From Mariprofundaceae bacterium (GTDB taxonomy: Bacteria > Pseudomonadota > Zetaproteobacteria > Mariprofundales > Mariprofundaceae): 5,307 nt of DNA. The notes below the pieces were generated by a model. The model was not told the origin of the DNA. It did no database searches and saw only the letters and a list, made by a program, of their open reading frames with translations. Below, piece after piece: positions 1 to 5,307 of the stretch (position 1 is its first letter; each line of letters begins with the position of its first letter). Location: positions 1-5,307 of the forward strand of contig WSZY01000237.1 in NCBI GenBank assembly GCA_013139875.1. The letters are read 5' to 3'. Both the position numbers and the translations under genes were made by a program.

Positions 1-1345
1 TGACCGTGGCAGTATCAGAGCGCCCGCTCCTGTAGCGCTCCAATTCAGCATTGAATTTATTTTTCTCCGCCCTGGCACGCCGGGTCGCCGCAGTGGCTGT
101 TTGATAACTGCTGTTCAGTGTGGTGATAGCGCCTGCCAATTGACTTTTGACCGACTCACGCAGTTGCAGGCGTTCCAGTTGTGCCTGCTGACGGGAAAGT
201 TCGGCCCGTTTTATGGCTGCTTTGGTAGCATTTCCGGTGATGGTGTCGCTTAGTTCAACACTGAGAGACACAAAACGGTCATTCAGGGTAAACCCCTGGC
301 TCACAGCTTTGCTTGCACTGCCGTTAAGCGCACGGCTTCCCACTTGTCCGACCAGATCGACCCGGGTTTCATGTTGATTGCGTGCTGCGGAAATCCGTGC
401 ATGGCTGGCGGCCAGACTGGCTTCAACTACCCGGAATGCAGGGCGTGTTTCTTCAGCTTCTGCAAGCAGTGTGTCCAAAGGCCTCTTTTCGACCACATCT
501 GTTAAAAAGATACCTCCGTTCAGGCCCGGGTCGAGTGGTGCATCGGGAGTTCGTAGCATGAGACGGTTAAGATTTGTCGTCCCCTGCCGGGAAGTCGCCT
601 CAGCAAGGCTTAAATCCATGCGGCGTGTGGCCAGAAGCGCCTCTGCCTGAAGCCGGTCCGACCGCTCAATAAGGCCGAACTGCTCCCGCATTTTCTGATA
701 TTTCAACAGTTTTTCGGCACGTTGAATGGTACCTTTTGCAAGGTTTAGCGCCAGATTGTCAGCCGTTAACCGGAAGTAAGCTACGGTCGCCTGTTCCGCC
801 AGTTGCTCTTTGAGTATCTCAACGCGCCAGATGGCGGCCTCTTCATCCTGCCTGGATGCAGCCATCTCTTCGTGGTAGGCGGGGTTGCCATGGCCGCGCA
901 GCAGTGGATATCGATAGGTCAGGTCAATCTGGTTCTGGTAAACCGGATTGATGCTGGGCTGAAAGGCCGGAGGTACAGATGCCGGATAGCCGAGTTTGGT
1001 GCGATTGTAATTAAGGTTTCCTGTCAGGGTACTGCCATCCTCCAGAGGTTTGGAAATGTTTCCTGAAAGTTGACCGAACTGGGTTTTGCTGGAAGCAAAA
1101 GGACTGACTGTCGGAACCTTCTCATCACTATAGCCAATGCGGCCCGACACACTCGGATCAAGCATACCTTCAATGCGCTGCTGTTCGACTTTGACAAAGT
1201 CCCTGCCCAGCTGGCTCAGTGGAATATCAGGATTGTTGGCAAACGTTTCATGAATCACATCAGCCAGAGAAATGGATTGTGCAGATGCTGTGCCTGATAT
1301 AAGAAGGGTGCAGATCAGAAGAATATTTCGAATGTGGAGCATCAT
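1..1345 (-). CDS. TolC-family outer membrane efflux protein, C-terminus beyond the left edge
   Basis: This would be the outer-membrane channel of a tripartite efflux or type I export system. The frame is open for 448 codons with no stop before the edge, so only a short C-terminal piece is missing. Residues 1-22 form a signal peptide: MMLHIRN, a hydrophobic core, then cleavage after TASA. There is no lipobox, so it is not a lipidated NodT-type channel. Two repeats typical of the outer membrane efflux protein family are visible. Residues 23-260 carry beta-barrel segments (about 64-75 and 105-120, then DLTYRYPLLRGHGN at 141-154) and long helices. Residues 290-448 repeat the pattern, with barrel strands at about 327-368, GNATKAAIKRAEL at 371-383, and a helix ending in ERYRSGRSDTATV. 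Tandem ATGs lie at 1345 and 1342. AGAGG at 1349-1353 is 3 bases from the first and 6 from the second, so 1342 is equally plausible. The divergent marR suggests drug or aromatic-compound efflux. Adaptor and pump genes may lie further left (inference). The substrate is unknown. Confidence 0.93.
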   Translation of the reverse strand, partial: MMLHIRNILLICTLLISGTASAQSISLADVIHETFANNPDIPLSQLGRDFVKVEQQRIEGMLDPSVSGRIGYSDEKVPTVSPFASSKTQFGQLSGNISKPLEDGSTLTGNLNYNRTKLGYPASVPPAFQPSINPVYQNQIDLTYRYPLLRGHGNPAYHEEMAASRQDEEAAIWRVEILKEQLAEQATVAYFRLTADNLALNLAKGTIQRAEKLLKYQKMREQFGLIERSDRLQAEALLATRRMDLSLAEATSRQGTTNLNRLMLRTPDAPLDPGLNGGIFLTDVVEKRPLDTLLAEAEETRPAFRVVEASLAASHARISAARNQHETRVDLVGQVGSRALNGSASKAVSQGFTLNDRFVSLSVELSDTITGNATKAAIKRAELSRQQAQLERLQLRESVKSQLAGAITTLNSSYQTATAATRRARAEKNKFNAELERYRSGRSDTATV

Positions 1346-1392
1346 CTACCTCTCTAAAAAATAGCAGGCTATCTGCGATGGAAAAGATTTAA

Positions 1393-1420
1393 ACTCTAGC
1401 ATAATGGTTGATACGGTCAA
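1393..1420 (-). promoter_or_regulatory. Predicted promoter of the TolC-family gene
   Basis: On the minus strand TTGACC (1420-1415) matches the sigma-70 -35 consensus at 5 of 6 bases. A 16-base spacer leads to TAGAGT (1398-1393), which matches the -10 at 4 of 6 and is preceded by TGC, an extended -10. Transcription would start near 1386, giving a leader of about 40 bases that contains the AGAGG ribosome binding site. The -35 lies inside the 29-base inverted repeat, so a repressor bound there would block RNA polymerase. This is a prediction by eye only. Confidence 0.55.
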
Positions 1421-1436
1421 TTATTGACCATATCAA
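1408..1436. promoter_or_regulatory. Inverted repeat, probable MarR operator
   Basis: The left arm is TTGATACGGTCAAT (1408-1421), the centre is T (1422) and the right arm is ATTGACCATATCAA (1423-1436). Thirteen of 14 arm positions are complementary. The inner GGTCAAT-T-ATTGACC is perfect. Symmetry stops at both ends, which defines the site sharply. MarR-family dimers bind inverted repeats in the intergenic space beside their own gene. This one sits between marR and the divergent efflux gene and covers both -35 elements, so binding would repress both genes. The repeat is seen directly; the identity of the binding protein is inferred from position. Confidence 0.72.
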
Positions 1437-1451
1437 TAGAATAGGCATAAT
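1424..1451 (+). promoter_or_regulatory. Predicted promoter of the marR gene
   Basis: TTGACC (1424-1429), 16 bases, then CATAAT (1446-1451) match the -35 and -10 consensus at 5 of 6 bases each. The -35 lies in the right arm of the inverted repeat, three bases from the opposed -35 of the efflux gene. Transcription is expected about 7 bases after the -10, which falls on or next to the ATG at 1458. The mRNA would then have essentially no 5' leader. Confidence 0.55.
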
Positions 1452-1457
1452 CGTGGG

Positions 1458-1922
1458 ATGCGAAACATTCCATATCCTCCGGAGAAAATCGAAGATGGAA
1501 TTGGCTTTCTTGCCAATCAGTTGAGTTTTGCGCTACGGCAGAATGCTGCGCGTGAGTGTGAGGCAGTCGGTTACAGGGCGACGCCTGAAGGGCTGGGAAT
1601 CATGTTTCTATTGAGTCGCCAGGACGGCCTGACCCAGAGTCAAATCTCAGAATTCCTTGCAAAAGATAAAGCGGCAATCACCCGCCTTTTGAACGCACTG
1701 GAAAAAGAGGGGCTGGTTAATCGGAATCACGACAAAGAGGATCGCAGGGTTGTTCGCTCCCATCTGACCTCAAAGGGAAAAAAGGCGATTGAGGAGATTC
1801 TGCCGGCCTTCCAGTCATTTTTCACTGAAATTTTTGATGGTGTTGATCCGGATGAGTTTGATATCGCCCGTAAGGTACTGCGACAGATTATTACAAACCT
1901 GAAAAAGAGAGAGGATGGCTAA
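1458..1922 (+). CDS. MarR-family winged-helix transcriptional regulator
   Basis: This is a 154-residue cytoplasmic DNA-binding protein of typical MarR length, most likely a ligand-released repressor of itself and of the divergent TolC-family gene. Residues 11-36 form the N-terminal dimerisation helix. The winged helix covers about 44-107: GLTQSQISEFLAKDKAAITR holds the first helix and the start of the recognition helix, followed by LLNALEKEGLV. The wing carries the family signature DKEDRRVVRSHLTSKG (92-107) with its Asp-Arg-Arg core. Residues 109-150 form the C-terminal dimerisation helices. The only cysteine is Cys34, in the N-terminal helix. OhrR-type relatives use an N-terminal cysteine as a peroxide sensor, but there is no further sign of that here. 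An in-frame stop at 1437-1439 and the absence of other upstream start codons fix the start at 1458. No Shine-Dalgarno precedes it. The ligand cannot be told from sequence. Confidence 0.93.
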   Translation: MRNIPYPPEKIEDGIGFLANQLSFALRQNAARECEAVGYRATPEGLGIMFLLSRQDGLTQSQISEFLAKDKAAITRLLNALEKEGLVNRNHDKEDRRVVRSHLTSKGKKAIEEILPAFQSFFTEIFDGVDPDEFDIARKVLRQIITNLKKREDG

Positions 1923-1964
1923 AAGAGAAGCTGATAAACCGACACTTTGGTAAGCCCTCTTTTT
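1921..1964. terminator. Weak, possibly bidirectional terminator between marR and efp
   Basis: AAAAGAG (1921-1927) can pair with CTCTTTT (1957-1963). Inside it GCT (1930-1932) can pair with AGC (1953-1955) and ACC (1938-1940) with GGT (1949-1951), leaving an 8-base loop. The structure is imperfect and AU-rich, but it ends in a T run on the plus strand and, by symmetry, on the minus strand. It lies between two convergent genes, where a shared terminator is expected. No folding energy was calculated. Confidence 0.35.
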
Positions 1965-1991
1965 ATTGCCTCTATTGACAGATCTATATGA

Positions 1992-2552
1992 TCAGGCGCG
2001 TTCCATAAATTCGCCGGTCTCTGTATTTACTTTTACCCTGGTTCCGGATTCCAGATAGGGTGGAACCATGATGGACGCGCCCGTCTCCAGTACACCCGGC
2101 TTGTATGAGCCTGTGGCAGTCTGGCCTTTGATTGAAGCATCACATTCTACAACAGTGAGCTCAACACTCTGAGACAGTTTTACATTCAACGGGCGCTCTT
2201 CATGGAACTCAACTTCCACCATCATTTCAGGTAGCAGGTAGGGCTTCGCATTCTCAAGCATATCTTCACCGAGTGCGATCTGGTCGTAGGTCTCCGTATC
2301 CATGAAGTGGTAGCTGCCGGAATCCTCATAGAGAAACTGCATGGGGCGCTGTGAAAGGATAACGCGCTCGGCACGCTCTGTAGAGTTGAAACGTTTGTTG
2401 GTCTTGGTACCGGTTTCGATGTTGCGCATCTCCACCTGCATACAGGCCACACCTTTGCCCGGGGTAACATGCTTGGTTTTCATCACTTTCCAGAGGCCAC
2501 CGTCAATCTCCAGGATGTTTCCGGTACGAATGGTTGTTACATTTATTTGCAT
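1992..2552 (-). CDS. efp: Translation elongation factor P
   Basis: EF-P binds between the P and E sites of the ribosome and helps peptide bond formation at proline runs. The 186 residues match the usual length and the three-domain layout. The N-terminal KOW-like domain (about 1-64) carries the tip loop VTPGKG, whose lysine (residue 33 here) corresponds to modified Lys34 of E. coli EF-P. The first OB domain (about 65-127) contains QFLYEDSGSYHFMDTETYDQI. The second OB domain (about 128-186) carries the signature KGQTATGSYKPGVLETGASI and ends GTRVKVNTETGEFMERA. The ATG at 2552 was chosen because GGAG at 2560-2563 lies 7 bases upstream. A TTG immediately before it would add one residue but leaves only a 4-base spacer. 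The sequence resembles alphaproteobacterial EF-P more than the enteric form. Lysine modification genes (epmA, epmB) are not in the window. The gene is convergent with marR and divergent from the 2661 gene. Confidence 0.97.
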   Translation of the reverse strand: MQINVTTIRTGNILEIDGGLWKVMKTKHVTPGKGVACMQVEMRNIETGTKTNKRFNSTERAERVILSQRPMQFLYEDSGSYHFMDTETYDQIALGEDMLENAKPYLLPEMMVEVEFHEERPLNVKLSQSVELTVVECDASIKGQTATGSYKPGVLETGASIMVPPYLESGTRVKVNTETGEFMERA

Positions 2553-2605
2553 CAAGCTACTCCACAGATGACAATTCGAATCTACACTACAAAAATTGGA
2601 TGGTG

Positions 2606-2634
2606 ACCATAGCTATTAAGGCAATTAACAGCAA
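2606..2634 (-). promoter_or_regulatory. Possible efp promoter
   Basis: On the minus strand TTGCTG (2634-2629) is separated by 17 bases from TATGGT (2611-2606). The -10 matches consensus at 4 of 6, while the -35 shares mainly the TTG. Transcription would begin near 2599, giving a leader of about 47 bases with the GGAG site near its end. The -10 overlaps the perfect palindrome ATGGTGACCAT (2600-2610). The match is modest. Confidence 0.33.
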
Positions 2635-2636
2635 GT

Positions 2637-2646
2637 GGGTTAACCC
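2637..2646. repeat. Short perfect palindrome GGGTTAACCC
   Basis: This ten-base perfect palindrome lies 14 bases before the start of the 270-residue protein and just upstream of the possible efp -35. It could be a protein binding site for the divergent pair, but a palindrome this short can arise by chance and no regulator is implicated. Confidence 0.3.
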
Positions 2647-2660
2647 CTATAGGTGAAATC

Positions 2661-3473
2661 ATGATAACGGACACAGCTGTTCAGGAAGCGATGGATCAGT
2701 TTCTCATGAACTGCTCTGACAGAGCCGCAACATCGTTCCCGGCAGAACGTTGCATGGAGATGTTTGCAGAGTACCTGCTGCACTACTCTGACCTCTATCA
2801 GGATGATGAGATGGTGGATGAGGATGAGTTGCAGGAGTGGGAAGCAGCGCTCGGAGAGTATATAGAGAACCTCTTTGATGGCGATGTTGAAACCGGGCAT
2901 GCAGCTGAGTTGGGCAGCTTGCCCGTATCAATGCTGGAGCCCGGACACTTCCGTGACTTCATCGGCTGGTCGCTATTAAGAGAGGTTGGTATTACCAGCC
3001 TTGAGATTGAAGGGTGCGCAGATGTGCTGCTCAACTGGGTCTCCTTTCTGCATAAGAGGCACTGGCTGGATTCAGAGAGGCATATCACCTTTCTTGAATC
3101 AGTTCAGGAACTGAAAGATGAGGCAATGCGCGCATCACAGGCTGCCCGCCTGCTGTTTCACTATGTTCGTCTGGGAGGGGGTGTTTCTCCCAGGAACCGA
3201 GGTAAGCGATTTGAGCAATTTATTGAAGGCCATGCCAGGATTTCTAAATTGGAGAAAGGATCAGTTTCGCTCAGGTTCGATAATAAAAATCTGGAGATTG
3301 GTCCGGTGGCTCTGCCCGACGAGATTAGCCGTCATTTAAAACGTGGCGATGTGCTCGATGTTGAGCTGGGCTCCAGAGGGGGAATCTGGATGATTGTCGA
3401 TATCGGCCCGGTCTATCCCGGTGAAATCTATGTTGATGCTGATGAATTCGAAATTCCCGAGAAGCTGTCTTGA
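2661..3473 (+). CDS. Uncharacterised acidic protein, helical N-terminus and beta-rich C-terminal domain
   Basis: I do not recognise this 270-residue protein. It has no signal peptide or membrane segment, so it is probably cytoplasmic. Residues 1-170 look helical, with a strongly acidic stretch at about 48-76 (DDEMVDEDELQEWEAALGEY) and cysteines 18, 31 and 119 without a metal-binding spacing. After a glycine-rich hinge (LGGGVSPRNRGK, 171-182), residues 185-255 look like a compact beta domain: EGHARISKLEKGSVSLRF, then EIGPVALPDEISRHLKRGDVLDVELG and WMIVDIGPVYPGEIY. The hydrophobic alternation and the RGDVLDVEL turn suggest a small barrel of OB or S1-like type, which is inference. The start is supported by AGGTGA 4 bases upstream of the ATG. 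It is divergent from efp, and a membrane diguanylate cyclase follows 73 bases downstream on the same strand. Codon use looks like its neighbours, and the length and clean frame make it a real gene. Confidence 0.85.
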   Translation: MITDTAVQEAMDQFLMNCSDRAATSFPAERCMEMFAEYLLHYSDLYQDDEMVDEDELQEWEAALGEYIENLFDGDVETGHAAELGSLPVSMLEPGHFRDFIGWSLLREVGITSLEIEGCADVLLNWVSFLHKRHWLDSERHITFLESVQELKDEAMRASQAARLLFHYVRLGGGVSPRNRGKRFEQFIEGHARISKLEKGSVSLRFDNKNLEIGPVALPDEISRHLKRGDVLDVELGSRGGIWMIVDIGPVYPGEIYVDADEFEIPEKLS

Positions 3474-3546
3474 TTTCTGCTTGAGCTGGCAGATGAAAAC
3501 GGGCATTCAATATGGCTACCAATATACTAAAACAGTTGTCTGATGT

Positions 3547-4710
3547 ATGCTACTTAATATGATTGCTGGATTGCGTCAATATCTCTTCATTATTGTGCTG
3601 ACTATTACAGGTGTGGTGATTATTTCGACATCAATCTACTCAATAAGAGTTGCACACCATGTGGCGGATATGCATGCGCCCATGGTTGATGCTGCAATGG
3701 AGATAAGACTGGAGCTGGCCTTTGCCCAGCTTTATCTTGAGGAGTTCATCTCCGGTGGAAAGTCCATTACAAAGAGGGATGTGGCTTCACATCTTAAGCA
3801 GGCACAATGGTATGCACATGCAATGCTTTCAGGGGGGCAGAATAGTGAGGGTACATTCATCCCGCTTGAGGACAATGTCCTACGTAGTGAAATTACAGTA
3901 GCCATAGAGAAGATCACGCAGATTGATCTGTTATTTCAGGCGCTGTCTTCTGACATTGCAAAAGCGGGGCAGGGTAGTGAAATGGACCGGGTGTTTGAGG
4001 AGAAATTTCAGATTGCTTTGGAAAAAGCGGACGATGTTGAAAATACGTTATTGGTAATGATTGTGAAGGATCGGTCTCGGCAGAAAGTGACTGACCTCGT
4101 TGGCTTGATACTTTCAATTGCCATATTCATTGCTGCCGGTATTTATTTTGTTGCTCGCCAACGTCTGGAATTAAAGCTTATAAGCCAACTCAAGGAGCTG
4201 GCAACACACGATGAGTTGACCGGTATTGCCAATCGACGAAGCTTTAATTCGACCCTCTCTAATGAGTGGAATCATGCTCTTAGGGCTCAGGGATATCTCT
4301 CTTTGGTGATCTGTGATATCGATCTTTTTAAACAGTATAATGATGCACTGGGGCATCAGGCCGGCGATGAGTGTTTGAGGTCTGTGGCGGAAGTTATGCG
4401 TACTGTTTTGCAGCGACCGGTTGATAGTGTTGCGAGGTATGGTGGTGAAGAGTTCGCGTTTATTTTACCTTTTACAGATGTGGATGGAGCAGTAAACCTG
4501 ATGGACAAGCTTCACGACAAACTCAGGATGAAGAAGCTTCCACATCCTGATTCAAAAGTGTCGGATTATGTGACTATAAGTGCAGGCATTGCATCGTTGA
4601 TGCCAGGGCAGGAATCTTCAATTGAAGAATTTATTTCAACCGCAGACGGTGCTCTCTATCGTGCCAAAGACGAAGGGAGAAATCGAACTTGCTATTATGT
4701 ACTGAGCTGA
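3547..4710 (+). CDS. Membrane diguanylate cyclase with extracytoplasmic sensor region and GGDEF domain
   Basis: It should make cyclic di-GMP from two GTP at the inner membrane in response to a periplasmic signal. Of 387 residues, about 11-33 (LFIIVLTITGVVIISTSIY) form the first membrane helix and 34-183 a mostly helical periplasmic region with no recognised ligand-binding motif. Residues 184-203 form the second helix and a short linker leads to the GGDEF domain (about 217-387). The domain has DELTGIANRR at 222-231, metal-binding Asp257 in CDIDLFKQYND, and the active-site GGEEF at 299-303. RPVD at 290-293 lies nine residues before the GG, exactly where the product-inhibition RxxD site belongs. 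The end shows DGALYRAKDEGRNR. All catalytic residues are present, so activity is expected. There is no EAL, PAS or HAMP domain. An in-frame TGA at 3541 limits the start to ATG 3547 or ATG 3559, and neither has a clear Shine-Dalgarno. TATACT at 3523-3528 could be a -10 without a good -35; read-through from the gene upstream is also possible. Confidence 0.93.
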   Translation: MLLNMIAGLRQYLFIIVLTITGVVIISTSIYSIRVAHHVADMHAPMVDAAMEIRLELAFAQLYLEEFISGGKSITKRDVASHLKQAQWYAHAMLSGGQNSEGTFIPLEDNVLRSEITVAIEKITQIDLLFQALSSDIAKAGQGSEMDRVFEEKFQIALEKADDVENTLLVMIVKDRSRQKVTDLVGLILSIAIFIAAGIYFVARQRLELKLISQLKELATHDELTGIANRRSFNSTLSNEWNHALRAQGYLSLVICDIDLFKQYNDALGHQAGDECLRSVAEVMRTVLQRPVDSVARYGGEEFAFILPFTDVDGAVNLMDKLHDKLRMKKLPHPDSKVSDYVTISAGIASLMPGQESSIEEFISTADGALYRAKDEGRNRTCYYVLS

Positions 4711-4830
4711 CAACCATGATAGATGAATGCCCACTATTGGCGGTGATCTCAACCTCTGAGTTTCGATGACAGCAGATTAACCAACTACCCAGCTTCCGTA
4801 TGACCTGACTCGGTTCTTTTCCAGTTGCCG
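4711..4830. other. Gene-free gap between convergent genes
   Basis: No gene is supported here. A minus-strand frame crosses it but lacks family features and overlaps the 3' ends of both neighbours. The best hairpins are only 3-4 base pairs, for example CTCA/TGAG around ACCTC, and ACC-TGACTC-GGT followed by TTCTTTT at its right end. No convincing terminator serves either gene. The minus strand contains TAGTTGGTTAATCTGC, which recalls a tRNA D-arm, but no cloverleaf can be formed around it. Confidence 0.4.
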
Positions 4831-5307
4831 CTAACGCCAAACACTATCGGGCGAATCGAAGCTACTGAGTACCTTGATATAGTTGGAGCGCTCGAATGCG
4901 GAGGGATCGGTTGCTTTGGTATGGCTCACACTGCCCTTGAGCTGGGCCACAGAGGCGTACTCCTTCTCCTCCATCCACTGCTCGATGCCTTGAAGCACTT
5001 TACCAAGATGTGCCGGGCCATGATGCAGCAGTGCCGAACACATGTGCGTCACGTCGGCACCGGCCAGTAGCATCTTGATCGCATCATCTGCGGTATGAAT
5101 GCCGCTGGTCGCCGCAAGTGTGAGATTAATGCGTCCGTAGAGCATAGCGATCCAGCGCATGGAGAGATGGGACTCCACCGAGGTTGAAAGTTTGAGGCTC
5201 GGGATCACATCCAGCGTCTCAAGATCAATGTCGGGGAGGTAGTAGCGATTAAAAAGTGAGACGCCATTTGCACCTGCGGCCTCCAGCTTCTGCACAAAAT
5301 TACCAAC
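4831..5307 (-). CDS. Dihydroorotate dehydrogenase-like flavoprotein, N-terminus beyond the right edge
   Basis: The last 158 residues of a TIM-barrel FMN oxidoreductase of the dihydroorotate dehydrogenase-like family are visible. Full-length members have about 330 residues, so roughly the N-terminal half is missing. The frame is open to the edge (VGNFVQKLEAAGANGVSLFN), so the GTG at 5295 is an internal codon and not the start. Recognisable blocks are LFNRYYLPDIDLETLDV at 18-34, the strand and helix LRWIAMLYGRI-type segment at 50-60 (here MRWIAMLYGRI), and the FMN phosphate-binding region AATSGIHTADDAIKMLLAGA at 65-84. The tail, HHGPAHLGKVLQGIEQWMEE followed by DPSAFERSNYIK, belongs to this PyrD-like group rather than to classical class 1 or class 2 PyrD. 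Such proteins are often labelled PyrD, but a pyrimidine-synthesis role is not established by sequence. The catalytic base region lies outside the window. The gene ends with TAG at 4831-4833 and converges with the diguanylate cyclase. Confidence 0.9.
   Translation of the reverse strand, partial: VGNFVQKLEAAGANGVSLFNRYYLPDIDLETLDVIPSLKLSTSVESHLSMRWIAMLYGRINLTLAATSGIHTADDAIKMLLAGADVTHMCSALLHHGPAHLGKVLQGIEQWMEEKEYASVAQLKGSVSHTKATDPSAFERSNYIKVLSSFDSPDSVWR

Noticed and set aside
378..1297. Plus-strand open frames of 75-90 codons
   Set aside because: They lie antisense to the continuous TolC-family frame, have no family features, and are explained as shadows of that gene.
1915..1953. A 12-codon frame (MAKREADKPTLW) overlapping the marR stop codon, preceded by an AG-rich run
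   Set aside because: It is very short, the AG-rich run is part of the marR coding end, and it lies inside the proposed terminator. Overlap alone is not enough to call a gene.
2222..2571. Alternative frames within efp on both strands
   Set aside because: They are shadows of efp, whose protein matches the elongation factor P family along its full length.
2636..2653. Plus-strand promoter TTAACA (2625-2630) with TATAGG (2648-2653) for the 270-residue protein
   Set aside because: The spacing is 17 bases, but the -10 would overlap the ribosome binding site AGGTGA. The transcript would start at the ATG and lose that site.
4740..4805. Possible tRNA on the minus strand, suggested by TAGTTGGTTAATCTGC
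   Set aside because: No acceptor, anticodon or T-arm stems can be paired at the right distances, and the expected GCTC of the D-stem is missing.
4797..4819. Possible terminator ACC-TGACTC-GGT followed by TTCTTTT
   Set aside because: The stem has only three Watson-Crick pairs plus one wobble and the T tract is interrupted.
4631..4840. Minus-strand frame of 69 codons spanning the gap between the cyclase and the PyrD-like gene
   Set aside because: It overlaps the 3' ends of two well-supported genes, shows no recognisable domain, and lacks a clear ribosome binding site.
5293..5295. GTG as the start of the PyrD-like gene
   Set aside because: The frame stays open to the window edge and the family has about 170 more residues upstream, so this GTG encodes an internal valine.

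Overview
The window reads as ordinary chromosomal DNA of a Gram-negative proteobacterium. It shows an outer-membrane TolC-family protein with a signal peptide, sigma-70-like promoter elements and bacterial Shine-Dalgarno sites. The elongation factor P resembles the alphaproteobacterial (or another deep-branching, non-enteric) type more than the Escherichia coli type. I cannot name the genus. A zetaproteobacterium-like or similar environmental lineage is possible, but this is only an impression.

Left part (1-1990): a TolC-family outer-membrane efflux protein runs leftward off the window edge. It is divergent from a MarR-family regulator (1458-1922). The 112-base gap between them holds a nearly perfect 29-base inverted repeat. 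Each arm supplies the -35 element of one of two back-to-back promoters, which is the expected layout of an autoregulating repressor controlling an efflux operon. The TolC reading frame is open across positions 1-1345 and has no stop inside the window.

Centre (1990-3475): the elongation factor P gene (efp, minus strand) converges with the marR gene across a weak, possibly bidirectional terminator. It is divergent from an unrecognised 270-residue acidic protein (2661-3473).

Right part (3547-5307): a two-pass membrane diguanylate cyclase has an intact GGEEF active site and an intact RxxD inhibitory site. It converges with the 3' part of a dihydroorotate dehydrogenase-like gene that enters from the right edge. 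The 120 bases between these two genes contain no gene I can support.

The genes fall into unrelated functional groups: efflux and its regulation, translation, c-di-GMP signalling, and a flavin oxidoreductase. I see no CRISPR array, transposase, tRNA, rRNA or defence system, and nothing that amounts to a clearly new system. The most informative items are the marR/TolC operator-promoter arrangement, the probably leaderless marR transcript, and the uncharacterised 270-residue protein.
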